A DNA stretch of 64,000 nucleotides from Bacteroidota bacterium (GTDB lineage: Bacteria > Bacteroidota > Bacteroidia > Chitinophagales > LD1). The position numbers were made by a program, and so were the translations under genes. Position 1 is the stretch's first letter. The number at the start of each line of letters is the position of its first letter. The notes under the pieces were generated by a model that worked only from the letters and a program-made list of their open reading frames with translations, ran no database searches and was not told where the DNA came from. Location: NCBI GenBank assembly GCA_018267365.1, contig JAFDYQ010000016.1, positions 1 through 64,000 on the forward strand, read 5' to 3'. Below are positions 52,499-60,755 of this stretch, piece after piece.

Positions 52499-53314
52499 TC
52501 ACGCATAGTCTACTATATCATCTTCTACGCGCACCAGCAGCAGGATAGCCGCACCCAGCAGTGCCGCCACTACAGCATATGAGAGCCAGTACCACCCATC
52601 CATCGCCTCTCCCAGCAGGGCGTAGCGGTAGCCGGCTATGACAGCCGCCATAGGGTTGAAGTAGAGTAGAAACTGATACTGGTCAGGAATGATCGTACGG
52701 GGAAAAAATACCGGTGTGACCCAGATCCCGATGCTGATCAGCGGCATCACCACCTGATGCAGATCCCGATAGCGCACACTGGCCAGGGTGAGCCAGAGGG
52801 ATACAGTGAGGCCCAGGCAGATATTCATTGCTATAAAAAAGGGCAGGAGCAGAAGATGCCATGACACATGAAACTGCAATACGACCATAAAAACAAAAAG
52901 CAGAAGCAGTGAGATCGCTGTCTCTACGCCGGCTATCAGCACCTTAGATAGCGGTAGTATCAGCCGGGGAAAGTACATACGCCTGATCAGGTCTTGCTTA
53001 TCCGTGATCGCCACAGATGCAGTAGTGACGATCTGAGAGAAAAAATTCCACGCTATCATACCTGAGAAAGCAAAAAGCAGATACGGAGAGGAGGTTTCTA
53101 TATGCAGCAGGTAGCCGAAGAGCACAGTGAAAATGGACAAGATAATAACGGGCCTGAGTACCGCCCACAGCAGGCCAAAGTAGGTCTGCGCATATGCCGC
53201 TTTCAGCTCCTGCCACGCGAATATCCAGATGAGGCTTCTGTACCGGATCATCCGTTTCCAGTATTCTCTCTGAGAGAGGGGGTTTGCAGTGATGGTCAGT
53301 GGCTCCACGTGCAC
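52499..53314 (-). CDS. wzm: Polysaccharide/O-antigen ABC transporter permease (Wzm-like)
   Basis: A 271-residue ABC-2 permease with six membrane helices. The N-terminal interface helix region YRSLIWIFAWQELKAAYAQT is followed by YFGLLWAVLRPVI, the hallmark of the Wzm/TagG permeases that export finished glycans with Wzt. The cognate ATPase is Wzt at 11758, about 40 kb away; no other ATPase gene is in the window. It is embedded in the PhyH series on the minus strand with 25- and 68-base gaps on either side, which ties the export step to the oxygenases. Confidence 0.9.
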   Translation of the reverse strand: MHVEPLTITANPLSQREYWKRMIRYRSLIWIFAWQELKAAYAQTYFGLLWAVLRPVIILSIFTVLFGYLLHIETSSPYLLFAFSGMIAWNFFSQIVTTASVAITDKQDLIRRMYFPRLILPLSKVLIAGVETAISLLLLFVFMVVLQFHVSWHLLLLPFFIAMNICLGLTVSLWLTLASVRYRDLHQVVMPLISIGIWVTPVFFPRTIIPDQYQFLLYFNPMAAVIAGYRYALLGEAMDGWYWLSYAVVAALLGAAILLLVRVEDDIVDYA

Positions 53315-53339
53315 AATATAGCAGTAAAAAATCAGCCCC

Positions 53340-54200
53340 TCAGGTACCTAGTGCAGCACGCAGCCGCTCTATCCACGATAGTGGCCTCCCTGTCATACGC
53401 CTGAGCGCGGCCGGTGTCACCGGTGTGTGGTCTGCATGCACTACCCGTGTCAGCTGGGCCTGCGGAGATTCTCCTTTTACAAATCTCAGATATGCCTCTC
53501 TGCTCATATTATATCGGCCCAGCTGCTGCGGGTCATCTCCCTGCGCGTAGTACATGATCAGCTCCGCTTCCTGCGGGTAGGCGGCCATCACTGCGGCTAC
53601 GCGAGGGCGATCACTGAGGTTAGGGTACGAGGCGTGGATCACTGCATGGTCAAAGATGAATGCCTCACCCCTGCGCGACGGATAGTCCTCCAGCAGGGCC
53701 TCGAGCTCTGCACGTACAGGCTCATAGGGCCAGGCGTAGCCATGAGTAGGACGCAGGAAGTGATGGAATCTGTGGCTACCCTTCACGAAGCGCATACAGC
53801 CGTTAGTCCTGTCTGTATCTACCAGAGAGACCCACACACTGATGCTGCGGTAGCGATCCTCATCTACAAAGGTCGTATCCTGATGCAGGGGGGTGGCAGA
53901 CCCGCTGCCCGTCTGCTTGATCAAGAAATTGCCAAAAAGCCGCTGATAGTCACATAGCACTTTATCCATCTCCGGTGCCATCACAGCAGCTATGTACGCA
54001 TCTGCCTGTCGTATCAGCTCCTGATCATTGCTGTGGCTGGTAGTGGTGAAAGGAAGACCTATCCGCTCATGTGCTGCAGCCAGTGTGTCATATGACCGCT
54101 GCAGCGCATCTACCTGTACCTCCGTGAGTAGTGGCAGGCGCACCAATCCGTTTTTATCAAACTCATCCTGTAGCTCCTGTGATCTGAAAATACGATACAT
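53340..54200 (-). CDS. PhyH-family Fe(II)/2OG oxygenase
   Basis: A 286-residue PhyH protein. Iron ligands are His106 and Asp108 in PLHQDTTFVDE and His189 in AVIHASYPN, with Arg200 for 2-oxoglutarate; the middle motif is GCMRFVKGSHRF. It groups with the 21074 and 54203 proteins by the HQD(T/P/L)TFVDE pattern and the preceding KQTGSGSAT stretch. The C-terminus SWIERLRAALGT is the shared basic amphipathic helix. It ends 25 bases before the Wzm gene start and begins 2 bases after the stop of the PhyH gene upstream, so it is co-transcribed with both. Confidence 0.88.
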   Translation of the reverse strand: MYRIFRSQELQDEFDKNGLVRLPLLTEVQVDALQRSYDTLAAAHERIGLPFTTTSHSNDQELIRQADAYIAAVMAPEMDKVLCDYQRLFGNFLIKQTGSGSATPLHQDTTFVDEDRYRSISVWVSLVDTDRTNGCMRFVKGSHRFHHFLRPTHGYAWPYEPVRAELEALLEDYPSRRGEAFIFDHAVIHASYPNLSDRPRVAAVMAAYPQEAELIMYYAQGDDPQQLGRYNMSREAYLRFVKGESPQAQLTRVVHADHTPVTPAALRRMTGRPLSWIERLRAALGT

Positions 54201-54202
54201 GC

Positions 54203-55084
54203 CTAGCTAAATATTTTCTCAAACCAACTGCGTTTGGGCTTGGCAGGCAGGCGCTGTGCCATCTGTCTCAGAAACTCGTCTCTCGTGATCTGCGGAAAGT
54301 CCCACGATATATGGCGTATAAACCGTGACTCATCCGGCCTGCCATCCCTTTTGAGGTGAAAGAAGGTGTCCATATCAAAGCTGTACTGCTCTATACGGTC
54401 AGTAGGCGCACCGGGCTCCAGGTAGTGAAAGATAAGGTCTGAGCCGGCTGAGCGTATGGCCATCACAGCTGCCATGCGCGGCCCCGCAGAGAGATTGGGC
54501 GTAGCGCCATGCATCACGGCATGGTTGATCACTATCGCCTCGCCGGCCTGCACGGGCACCTCGGTTATGTTCTCTTTCAGCAGGTCAAACACCTCATCAT
54601 AGGCAGAGGGGCAGACAGGCGTCACACGCAGTGAGCGCATATACCGGTGCGTGCCCGGTACGAAAAACATGTTACCATTATCGTGGTTGATATCGTGCAG
54701 CGCCACCCATATATTGGCAGTGACATATCGCTGCTCATCTACGAATGTCGGATCCTGGTGTATGCGCGTATCTGATCCCTCACCGGGCTGCTTCGTGATA
54801 TACGTGCACATCATGGGCTCATAGTTTTGAAAGAACCGGTGTAGCTGCGGCGCTATCACAGAGCGGATCTTGTCATCTACCCTTCGGATCAGGTCGGGAT
54901 CATTGGTATGTGTGGTAGATTGGTACAGGCTATTCACTGCCTCATGCTCCCGCTGTGTCGCTATGAAAAACTCACGCAGCTGCTGTGTCTGCGCCTCATC
55001 CAGTATTTTGACCTTGGCATAGCCATCTCTGTCAAACTGCCGCTGGAGCTCTGCATCTATAAATATGGGCGCTACTGTACTCAT
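54203..55084 (-). CDS. PhyH-family Fe(II)/2OG oxygenase (first gene of the block)
   Basis: A 293-residue PhyH protein from ATG 55084 (MSTVAPIFIDAELQRQFDRDGYA), chosen because it aligns with the family N-termini; a start at 55120 would add 12 residues and cross the candidate promoter. Iron ligands are His109 and Asp111 in RIHQDPTFVDE and His192 in AVMHGATPN, with Arg203 for 2-oxoglutarate. It groups with the 53340 and 21074 proteins. The C-terminus (KPKRSWFEKIFS) is basic and aromatic. It is the first gene of the ten-gene minus-strand series, divergent from the methyltransferase gene. Confidence 0.88.
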   Translation of the reverse strand: MSTVAPIFIDAELQRQFDRDGYAKVKILDEAQTQQLREFFIATQREHEAVNSLYQSTTHTNDPDLIRRVDDKIRSVIAPQLHRFFQNYEPMMCTYITKQPGEGSDTRIHQDPTFVDEQRYVTANIWVALHDINHDNGNMFFVPGTHRYMRSLRVTPVCPSAYDEVFDLLKENITEVPVQAGEAIVINHAVMHGATPNLSAGPRMAAVMAIRSAGSDLIFHYLEPGAPTDRIEQYSFDMDTFFHLKRDGRPDESRFIRHISWDFPQITRDEFLRQMAQRLPAKPKRSWFEKIFS

Positions 55085-55117
55085 CGTATCACGATATGAA
55101 ATGTAATCCATTTCACC

Positions 55118-55125
55118 CAAAAGTA
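55118..55125 (-). promoter_or_regulatory. Candidate -7 element for the PhyH/Wzm block
   Basis: On the minus strand TACTTTTG matches TAnnTTTG exactly, 33 bases before the start at 55084. No good -33 TTG is seen at the usual spacing. The whole 95-base divergent gap presumably also drives the methyltransferase at 55180. Confidence 0.35.
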
Positions 55126-55179
55126 AAAGCAGCTGACGTACAGGCTACATAGCGTCATTTTCTATATCTTACACACGCT

Positions 55180-56055
55180 ATGCTATCTGTATTTTCTAAA
55201 TTCTGGCCGCGCGCGGCAGCTGCCACACCCGCCACACCACCTGCCGGTGTGGAGCAGGTGAGAAATTTTTATAACGACCACACAGATAAATTCATGCAGG
55301 TGTATGGCGAGATCATTCAGGCCTTCCGCACCAATCAAGTGACTGACTATCTGGATTATACCATACAGAGCGCCGAGCTGCACGATGGCCAGCGCATACT
55401 GGATGCGGGCTGCGGTGTGGGCGGTCCGGCTTCTTACTTTGCCTCACGACTGCAGGCAGATATCACCGGCGTGACCATCTCAGACTATCAGGTGGCCAAG
55501 TCACGAGAAGTCCTCGCCACCAAGGAGCTCAAAGGCACCGTGACCATCCGTCAGGGCGACTACCATGATATAGATCAGCTCTTTGGCGAAAATGTTTTTG
55601 ATCGCGTGTTATTTCTGGAGTCATTTGGCCACTCTCCGGATCAGAACCTCCTGATAGAAAAAGCCTATAAAGTGCTCAAACCGGGGGGTATACTGTATAT
55701 CAAAGACTTGTTTCGCAGAGAGCATCCCAATGCAGAGGATGGCCGGCGCATAGATCACATTATCTCAGCCATCAATCAGGCGTATGCCTACAACGTAGCC
55801 GACTTTACCGGGGTGATGAAGACCATACGCAGGCTCAACTTCATTTTGATATTTGTAAAGACCCCGGAGATCAGGACCGAAGAGTTTGAGCACCTGACCA
55901 TCTCCAATGATTTTCAGAATCTCTTTGACATTGGCAAAATAATTTCCTGGGAGGACTATGTATTCCCGATAGACTTTTATGAGATCAAGGTGATGAAACC
56001 GCCTTTTGATGTCAATAAAGAGAAGCATCTGTATTTCCTCAACAGGCCGCAGTAG
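55180..56055 (+). CDS. SAM-dependent class I methyltransferase
   Basis: A 291-residue methyltransferase. The SAM-binding motif I is ILDAGCGVGGPASYF (from 73), followed by TGVTISDYQVAKSRE; it resembles the UbiE and tocopherol/sterol methyltransferase style, with an N-terminal FYNDHTDKFMQVYGEI segment that may cover the active site. It probably methylates a small prenylated, sugar or acyl intermediate on O, N or C. It is first in a plus-strand set whose next gene is a UbiA-family protein one base after the stop codon. The first 25 residues are Ala/Pro-rich and not part of the fold. Confidence 0.85.
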   Translation: MLSVFSKFWPRAAAATPATPPAGVEQVRNFYNDHTDKFMQVYGEIIQAFRTNQVTDYLDYTIQSAELHDGQRILDAGCGVGGPASYFASRLQADITGVTISDYQVAKSREVLATKELKGTVTIRQGDYHDIDQLFGENVFDRVLFLESFGHSPDQNLLIEKAYKVLKPGGILYIKDLFRREHPNAEDGRRIDHIISAINQAYAYNVADFTGVMKTIRRLNFILIFVKTPEIRTEEFEHLTISNDFQNLFDIGKIISWEDYVFPIDFYEIKVMKPPFDVNKEKHLYFLNRPQ

Positions 56056-56056
56056 C

Positions 56057-57181
56057 ATGAAGGCTGGCAAAATTTTCCGTGCAGAGGACTGGTGGATCGG
56101 CAAGGCCTCCTTGCTCATGGGCATGGTGTATATGCTCTCAGCCTTGTTTGACATCCGCTTCGGCAGTTTTGCACTTTGGGCTGCCTGCTCTATGGCTACG
56201 ATCATAGGATTTGCATCTCTCGGCTATCTGCTGAATGATTATTTCGATCGCGATGCTGACCGCCTGGCCGGCAAGAAAAATTTTCTGCTGGGCAAGGGTC
56301 CTGCGCAGCTGGCGCTGTTTTTTTTGATCGCTGTTTTATTGCTGGCATTGCCGTGGTACTTTCTACCGTGGGATGTCTATACCCTCGGTATGATGGCCGC
56401 CCAGTTGCTGGCCTATTTCTTATACTCCGTGCCGCCTATCCGCGTGAAGGAGCGCGGCGCTGCCGGCATACTGGCAGATGCCCTCTACGCACACGGTATC
56501 CCTGCTGTGATGGCCACCTATACCTATATGTTGATCTCGGGCTTCCCTCCTGATATCCTGCTGCTGGCCTTACTTTTCGCGTGGCAGCTGACCGCCGGCC
56601 TGCGCAATGTGCTCCTGCACCAGCTGGACGATATGCCGGGCGATGCACGCAGCGGTACCAGCACCTATGCTACACAGCGCGGAGGTATACCTCATGGCCT
56701 GATACAGGGGCTGCGCATTGCTGAGTTACTTTTATTGATAGCGCTACTGGTCTACTGCGCTCTGTGGCAGCTCTCCTTTGTGTGGGCGCTACCAGCCGTG
56801 GCACTCTCATTGATGGTATGCGCACGTATGCGGGCAGCAGATGGCTACCGGCGTTATTATCCCAATATCCTGTATGACCAGTGGCTGCCTTATACATTTA
56901 TTATTATCCTATCCCTGCGGGATATCCGCTACCTGCTGCTGCTGCCCTTGCACGGCCTTTTGTTTTCGCGTGAGATCATATCTGAGCTCTATCACAGCAT
57001 ACCATGGTCACATTATACCACCGTCCTGCGCAGTACCTCAGTAGCTCTGGCAGATAGGGTACGCCTTGCGGCCAATTGGCTGATCTATCTTATATTTCGC
57101 CTGGCCGGCATCGATCTGATCAAGGAGCAGACAGATGCCATCGGCTACATACGCAGGAGGATGCACAGGCACCAAAGGTAA
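56057..57181 (+). CDS. UbiA-family prenyltransferase-like membrane protein
   Basis: A 374-residue membrane protein with about eight helices, starting at ATG 56057, one base after the methyltransferase stop; an open frame from 56006 overlaps that gene and is not used. Motif 1 is LLNDYFDRDADR (Asn60, Asp61, Asp64, Asp68), and motif 2 is around HQLDDMPGDARSG (Asp191, Asp192, Asp196); YSVPPIRVKERG is also usual in the family. Such enzymes use a Mg-bound prenyl diphosphate to prenylate a ring, or a phosphoribosyl diphosphate to make decaprenyl-phosphate sugars. It could build the lipid carrier or a prenylated core. C-terminal helices follow without a further domain. Confidence 0.78.
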   Translation: MKAGKIFRAEDWWIGKASLLMGMVYMLSALFDIRFGSFALWAACSMATIIGFASLGYLLNDYFDRDADRLAGKKNFLLGKGPAQLALFFLIAVLLLALPWYFLPWDVYTLGMMAAQLLAYFLYSVPPIRVKERGAAGILADALYAHGIPAVMATYTYMLISGFPPDILLLALLFAWQLTAGLRNVLLHQLDDMPGDARSGTSTYATQRGGIPHGLIQGLRIAELLLLIALLVYCALWQLSFVWALPAVALSLMVCARMRAADGYRRYYPNILYDQWLPYTFIIILSLRDIRYLLLLPLHGLLFSREIISELYHSIPWSHYTTVLRSTSVALADRVRLAANWLIYLIFRLAGIDLIKEQTDAIGYIRRRMHRHQR

Positions 57182-57183
57182 AT

Positions 57184-59187
57184 ATGCAGCACAGGGAAAA
57201 GGTTTTCGTTTTTGTAGTATGCGGCGCACAGGAGCATATAGATACGTTGCACTATTCGCTCGCTGCGCTCACCGCCCGTACCGGCTGCGCGGTCTGGGTA
57301 GTGACCGACAGCACGAGAAACGAGATCCCTATATCACACCCGCATATCATAGACATCCGCACGCCTGAGCGCTATGATCACCACCAGGCCAGCATCTACC
57401 TCAAGACCGGCCTGCATCGGTTTCTGCCGGCGGGGCATCTCTACTGCTATCTGGATACTGATATCGTAGCCGTGCGTGACGGGGTAGACGAGATCTTTGA
57501 TCACTATGTCAGCCCGGTCACTTTTGCACCGGACCACTGCGTGGCAGACCAGTTCAGCCCATCTGCTGTGCGCTGCGGCTGTGCTGAGAAGTTTAATACC
57601 TGGGAGGCAGAGCTCAAGGAACTTTTTTTGAAATATAGGGACCTGATCCGTGAGCCGGAAAACGCCGAAAAGAAAGAGCGCCTGTTGCGATACCTTGAGG
57701 AGGTCAAAAAAGATAAACTACGATACAAAATACTCTCGCTCCGTTTCAATGCTTCGCGCAAAATATTCCGGCTGGACCATGATACTTTTCTCAATAAAAA
57801 AGAGCACTACTGGCACGACCGTACCGGCGCTCCTATACTATATGAGAATCCTGTACTAAGCTCCGTAGAGATGATAGAGCGCACTACGCCATACCGGTTC
57901 GAGACCGACCGCGGCGGTATCTGGACACGCGAGGGGCACAATGTATTTGACGCCCGCTGTACGCATCTGATGGATGCTATACGCCGGGACTTTGGTATAG
58001 AGGTGCGCGATCCCCGGTGGCAGCACTGGAATGGGGGTGTCTTCCTGTTTGATGATACCAGCCGCGATTTCCTGCAGGCATGGCATGACAAGACTTTGAA
58101 AATATTTGAACTGCCGCATTGGAAAACGCGCGACCAGGGCACACTGATCGCTACCGCCTGGGAGCATGGCCTGCAGGGCCACCCTATGCTCCCCCGCCGC
58201 TTCAACCTGATAGCAGACTATATGCACCGCAATATAGAGCACAAAGGTGACCTCACTTTTGAGCTCAAAAAAGAGCAGGCTGAGATCCGACCCGTGCTGG
58301 CGCATATCTACCACCACTGGGCTGACAAAAGGTGGGACGTCTGGCAGGCTGTGGAGCGCGCCACAGGCATAGAGATAGATCCGGATAGCCAGACCATCAA
58401 TGGCCTCTGGATCGGCACTACACTCAGTGCGCTGGAGCTGCTCACTATCCGGTCATTTTTATCTTTTGGCTATCGCTACCGGCTCTGGCTATATGACCGG
58501 CTGGACACTCCGCTGCCGGAGGGTGTGATCGTGGCAGATGCCAATGAGATCATCCCCCGTGAGCGCGTTTTCTCCTATCGCTACAAAAATGCTTATGGTC
58601 ACGGCCAGGGCAGCTATGCGGGCTTCTCAGATATTTTTCGCTACAAGCTGCTGTATGAGCGCGGAGGCTGGTGGGTGGATATGGATGTGACCTGCCTCCG
58701 GCCGCTCGACTTCCCGCAGCCATATTTCTTTCGTGAGCACCATGAGCTGAAGGTAGTGGGCAATGTGATGAAATGCCCTAAAGGCTCGGAGCTGATGCGC
58801 CGCTGCTATGAGGAGGCCATAGAGCAAGTCACAGAGCACAATACCGACTGGCACAAACCGATCAATATCCTGAACGATAATATCACGCTGCTGGGACTGG
58901 ATAGATATATCGTACCCGGCGTGAGCAATCAGGACCGCTGGGATAGCACCAGCCGCTACATCTGGACCGATGCCGCACTACCGCCGCAGTGGTACTTCAT
59001 ACACTGGCAGAATGAGGAGTGGCGTACGCAAAACGTAAACAGGAGAAGCTTCTACTACCGCTCTGCCCTAGCGCGCCTACTGCGCAGCTACCACCTGGCA
59101 GAGGTGCCGCAGTCGCGCGCAGCAGAGCTGCTCAATACAGCACGACATAGTACGCTGCTGCGCAGGTTTGCTATCTTCAACGGGTAA
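57184..59187 (+). CDS. Double glycosyltransferase: GT8-like N-terminal half and GT32-like C-terminal half
   Basis: A 667-residue protein from ATG 57184, 2 bases after the UbiA-like stop; the open frame upstream to 57076 overlaps that gene. The N-terminal half (1-370) has LYCYLDTDIVAVRDG (Asp91, Asp93) and HWNGGVFLFD (near 281-290), the metal and acceptor motifs of a retaining GT-A enzyme. The C-terminal half (about 400-667) has GFSDIFRYKLLYERGGWWVD followed by MDVTC (Asp499, Asp501), the classic GT32/capsular-sugar-transferase motif, and IHWQNEEW near its end. Two linked sugar additions are likely. No membrane helix. It ends in a TAATG overlap with the radical SAM gene. Confidence 0.82.
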   Translation: MQHREKVFVFVVCGAQEHIDTLHYSLAALTARTGCAVWVVTDSTRNEIPISHPHIIDIRTPERYDHHQASIYLKTGLHRFLPAGHLYCYLDTDIVAVRDGVDEIFDHYVSPVTFAPDHCVADQFSPSAVRCGCAEKFNTWEAELKELFLKYRDLIREPENAEKKERLLRYLEEVKKDKLRYKILSLRFNASRKIFRLDHDTFLNKKEHYWHDRTGAPILYENPVLSSVEMIERTTPYRFETDRGGIWTREGHNVFDARCTHLMDAIRRDFGIEVRDPRWQHWNGGVFLFDDTSRDFLQAWHDKTLKIFELPHWKTRDQGTLIATAWEHGLQGHPMLPRRFNLIADYMHRNIEHKGDLTFELKKEQAEIRPVLAHIYHHWADKRWDVWQAVERATGIEIDPDSQTINGLWIGTTLSALELLTIRSFLSFGYRYRLWLYDRLDTPLPEGVIVADANEIIPRERVFSYRYKNAYGHGQGSYAGFSDIFRYKLLYERGGWWVDMDVTCLRPLDFPQPYFFREHHELKVVGNVMKCPKGSELMRRCYEEAIEQVTEHNTDWHKPINILNDNITLLGLDRYIVPGVSNQDRWDSTSRYIWTDAALPPQWYFIHWQNEEWRTQNVNRRSFYYRSALARLLRSYHLAEVPQSRAAELLNTARHSTLLRRFAIFNG

Positions 59188-60755
59188 TGCAGAGTATGAA
59201 ACTATCAGACAGCATCATCAGCGCGTACAATGCCTCACGCACCGGTACAGACCGCTCTCTGGTATGTCATGCCCCGTATGTCAATCTGAACTTTGAGCAG
59301 AATGGCAATGTGCGTGCCTGCTGCTACAATACAAAGCATAGCCTCGGTACCTGGCCGCGCCAGACACTGCGCGATATGTGGCAGGGTACAGCGGCGCAGG
59401 AGCTGAGGCAGTATATAGCAGCCCACGATCTGGGCGGTGGCTGTGCGGAGTGTGGCCATATGATCGCCTCGGGAAACTATCAGGGTGTGCGCGCACACTA
59501 CTATGATGAGTATGCACCCGGTGGCCCTGCAGCAGCCATACAGCGCTGGTATCACAGACTGTGGGGCAGCCACCCTTATCCACGCGTCATGGAGTTTGAG
59601 CTGAGCAATGAGTGCAACCTCGAGTGCGTCATGTGCAATGGATACTTCTCCTCCAGTATCCGCAAGAACCGGGAGAAGCTGCCGCCTGTCCCTATGGTGT
59701 ATGACGACCGTTTTGTAGATGAGCTGGAGGAGTTTATACCGCATCTCACAGACGCCAAGTTTCTGGGCGGCGAGCCCTTCATGATAGATATCTATCTCAG
59801 GATATGGGAGCGCATACAGCAGATCAAGCCCGGCATCAGGATCCATATCACTACCAATGCTACCTTTCTCAATCGCCGTATCAAAGACCTGCTCGAAGGG
59901 CTGCAGGCCGGCATCATACTCTCCATAGACTCGGTCCATCCGGACACCTATCGCAAGATACGCGTCAATGGCAACTATCAGAAAGTGATGGAAAACCTGG
60001 AGTACTTTCGCGATTATACACAGCGCAAGAAGACTTTTCTCTCCCTGGCAGCATGCCCTATCACCTACAACTGGCAGGAACTGCCTGAGATGCTGGAGTT
60101 TTGCCTGGATAAAAACATTGCACTTTATTTCAATGCCGTTTTCTCACCATCAGAGTACACTCTGCGGGATCAGCCTCATGACTACCTGGCCCATGTGATC
60201 CGCACCCTGGAGGCATACCGCGTGCCTGCTGTGAGCGGCGGTGCCTCCTCTCCTGCCCGGCTCAGCGTGAGAGCATACACCGACTTTATCAACCAGCTGA
60301 AAGGCTGGCTGGCAGAGAAAGAACAAATAAACATCGCAAGTGCAGATACTACCCGTATAGATGCAGATGTGTCTTTTGTCAGAGAAGATATCGCGGTGTG
60401 GAGCCTGGATGAGATCAGAGAGAAACTCAGCACGCTCTCACAGGTCAGTGGCACGGCCTATGTAGACAAGGAGGTCGCTCTGCTCCACCGCCTTGCCAGT
60501 CTTTTTATAGCCACTCCGCCAGGCAGGCTGCGGGAGGTCATCAGTTGTTATTTTGATTTTTACCCGGAGAGTGGCTTAGGTAGTGATGAGCTGACGGATA
60601 GGGCCGGGGCGATAGCTGAGATGATAGAGGCACACCCTCGCCGCGATGAGGTATTGCGCATGATGTCTAAGGCTACACCTGCAGATCTGGCACGCAGCTT
60701 CTCTATGGCCGATATAGCGACCCTGCAGGCGCAGCTCGCAGCCGCCTTTGGCTAG
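59187..60755 (+). CDS. Radical SAM protein with N-terminal SPASM/twitch-like domain (paralogue 1)
   Basis: A 522-residue radical SAM enzyme. Cysteines 27, 45, 46, 86 and 89 (CHAPYVNLNFEQNG, RACCYN, GGCAECG) form a SPASM-like auxiliary site placed before the core. The core motif is SNECNLECVMCNG (Cys143, Cys147, Cys150), followed by FLGGEPFMI and TTNATFLN. SPASM domains normally come after the radical SAM core, so this order is reversed. The start overlaps the preceding stop (TAATG); MKLSD three codons later is another possible start. Its stop overlaps that of the convergent paralogue by four bases. Substrate unknown. Confidence 0.85.
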   Translation: MQSMKLSDSIISAYNASRTGTDRSLVCHAPYVNLNFEQNGNVRACCYNTKHSLGTWPRQTLRDMWQGTAAQELRQYIAAHDLGGGCAECGHMIASGNYQGVRAHYYDEYAPGGPAAAIQRWYHRLWGSHPYPRVMEFELSNECNLECVMCNGYFSSSIRKNREKLPPVPMVYDDRFVDELEEFIPHLTDAKFLGGEPFMIDIYLRIWERIQQIKPGIRIHITTNATFLNRRIKDLLEGLQAGIILSIDSVHPDTYRKIRVNGNYQKVMENLEYFRDYTQRKKTFLSLAACPITYNWQELPEMLEFCLDKNIALYFNAVFSPSEYTLRDQPHDYLAHVIRTLEAYRVPAVSGGASSPARLSVRAYTDFINQLKGWLAEKEQINIASADTTRIDADVSFVREDIAVWSLDEIREKLSTLSQVSGTAYVDKEVALLHRLASLFIATPPGRLREVISCYFDFYPESGLGSDELTDRAGAIAEMIEAHPRRDEVLRMMSKATPADLARSFSMADIATLQAQLAAAFG

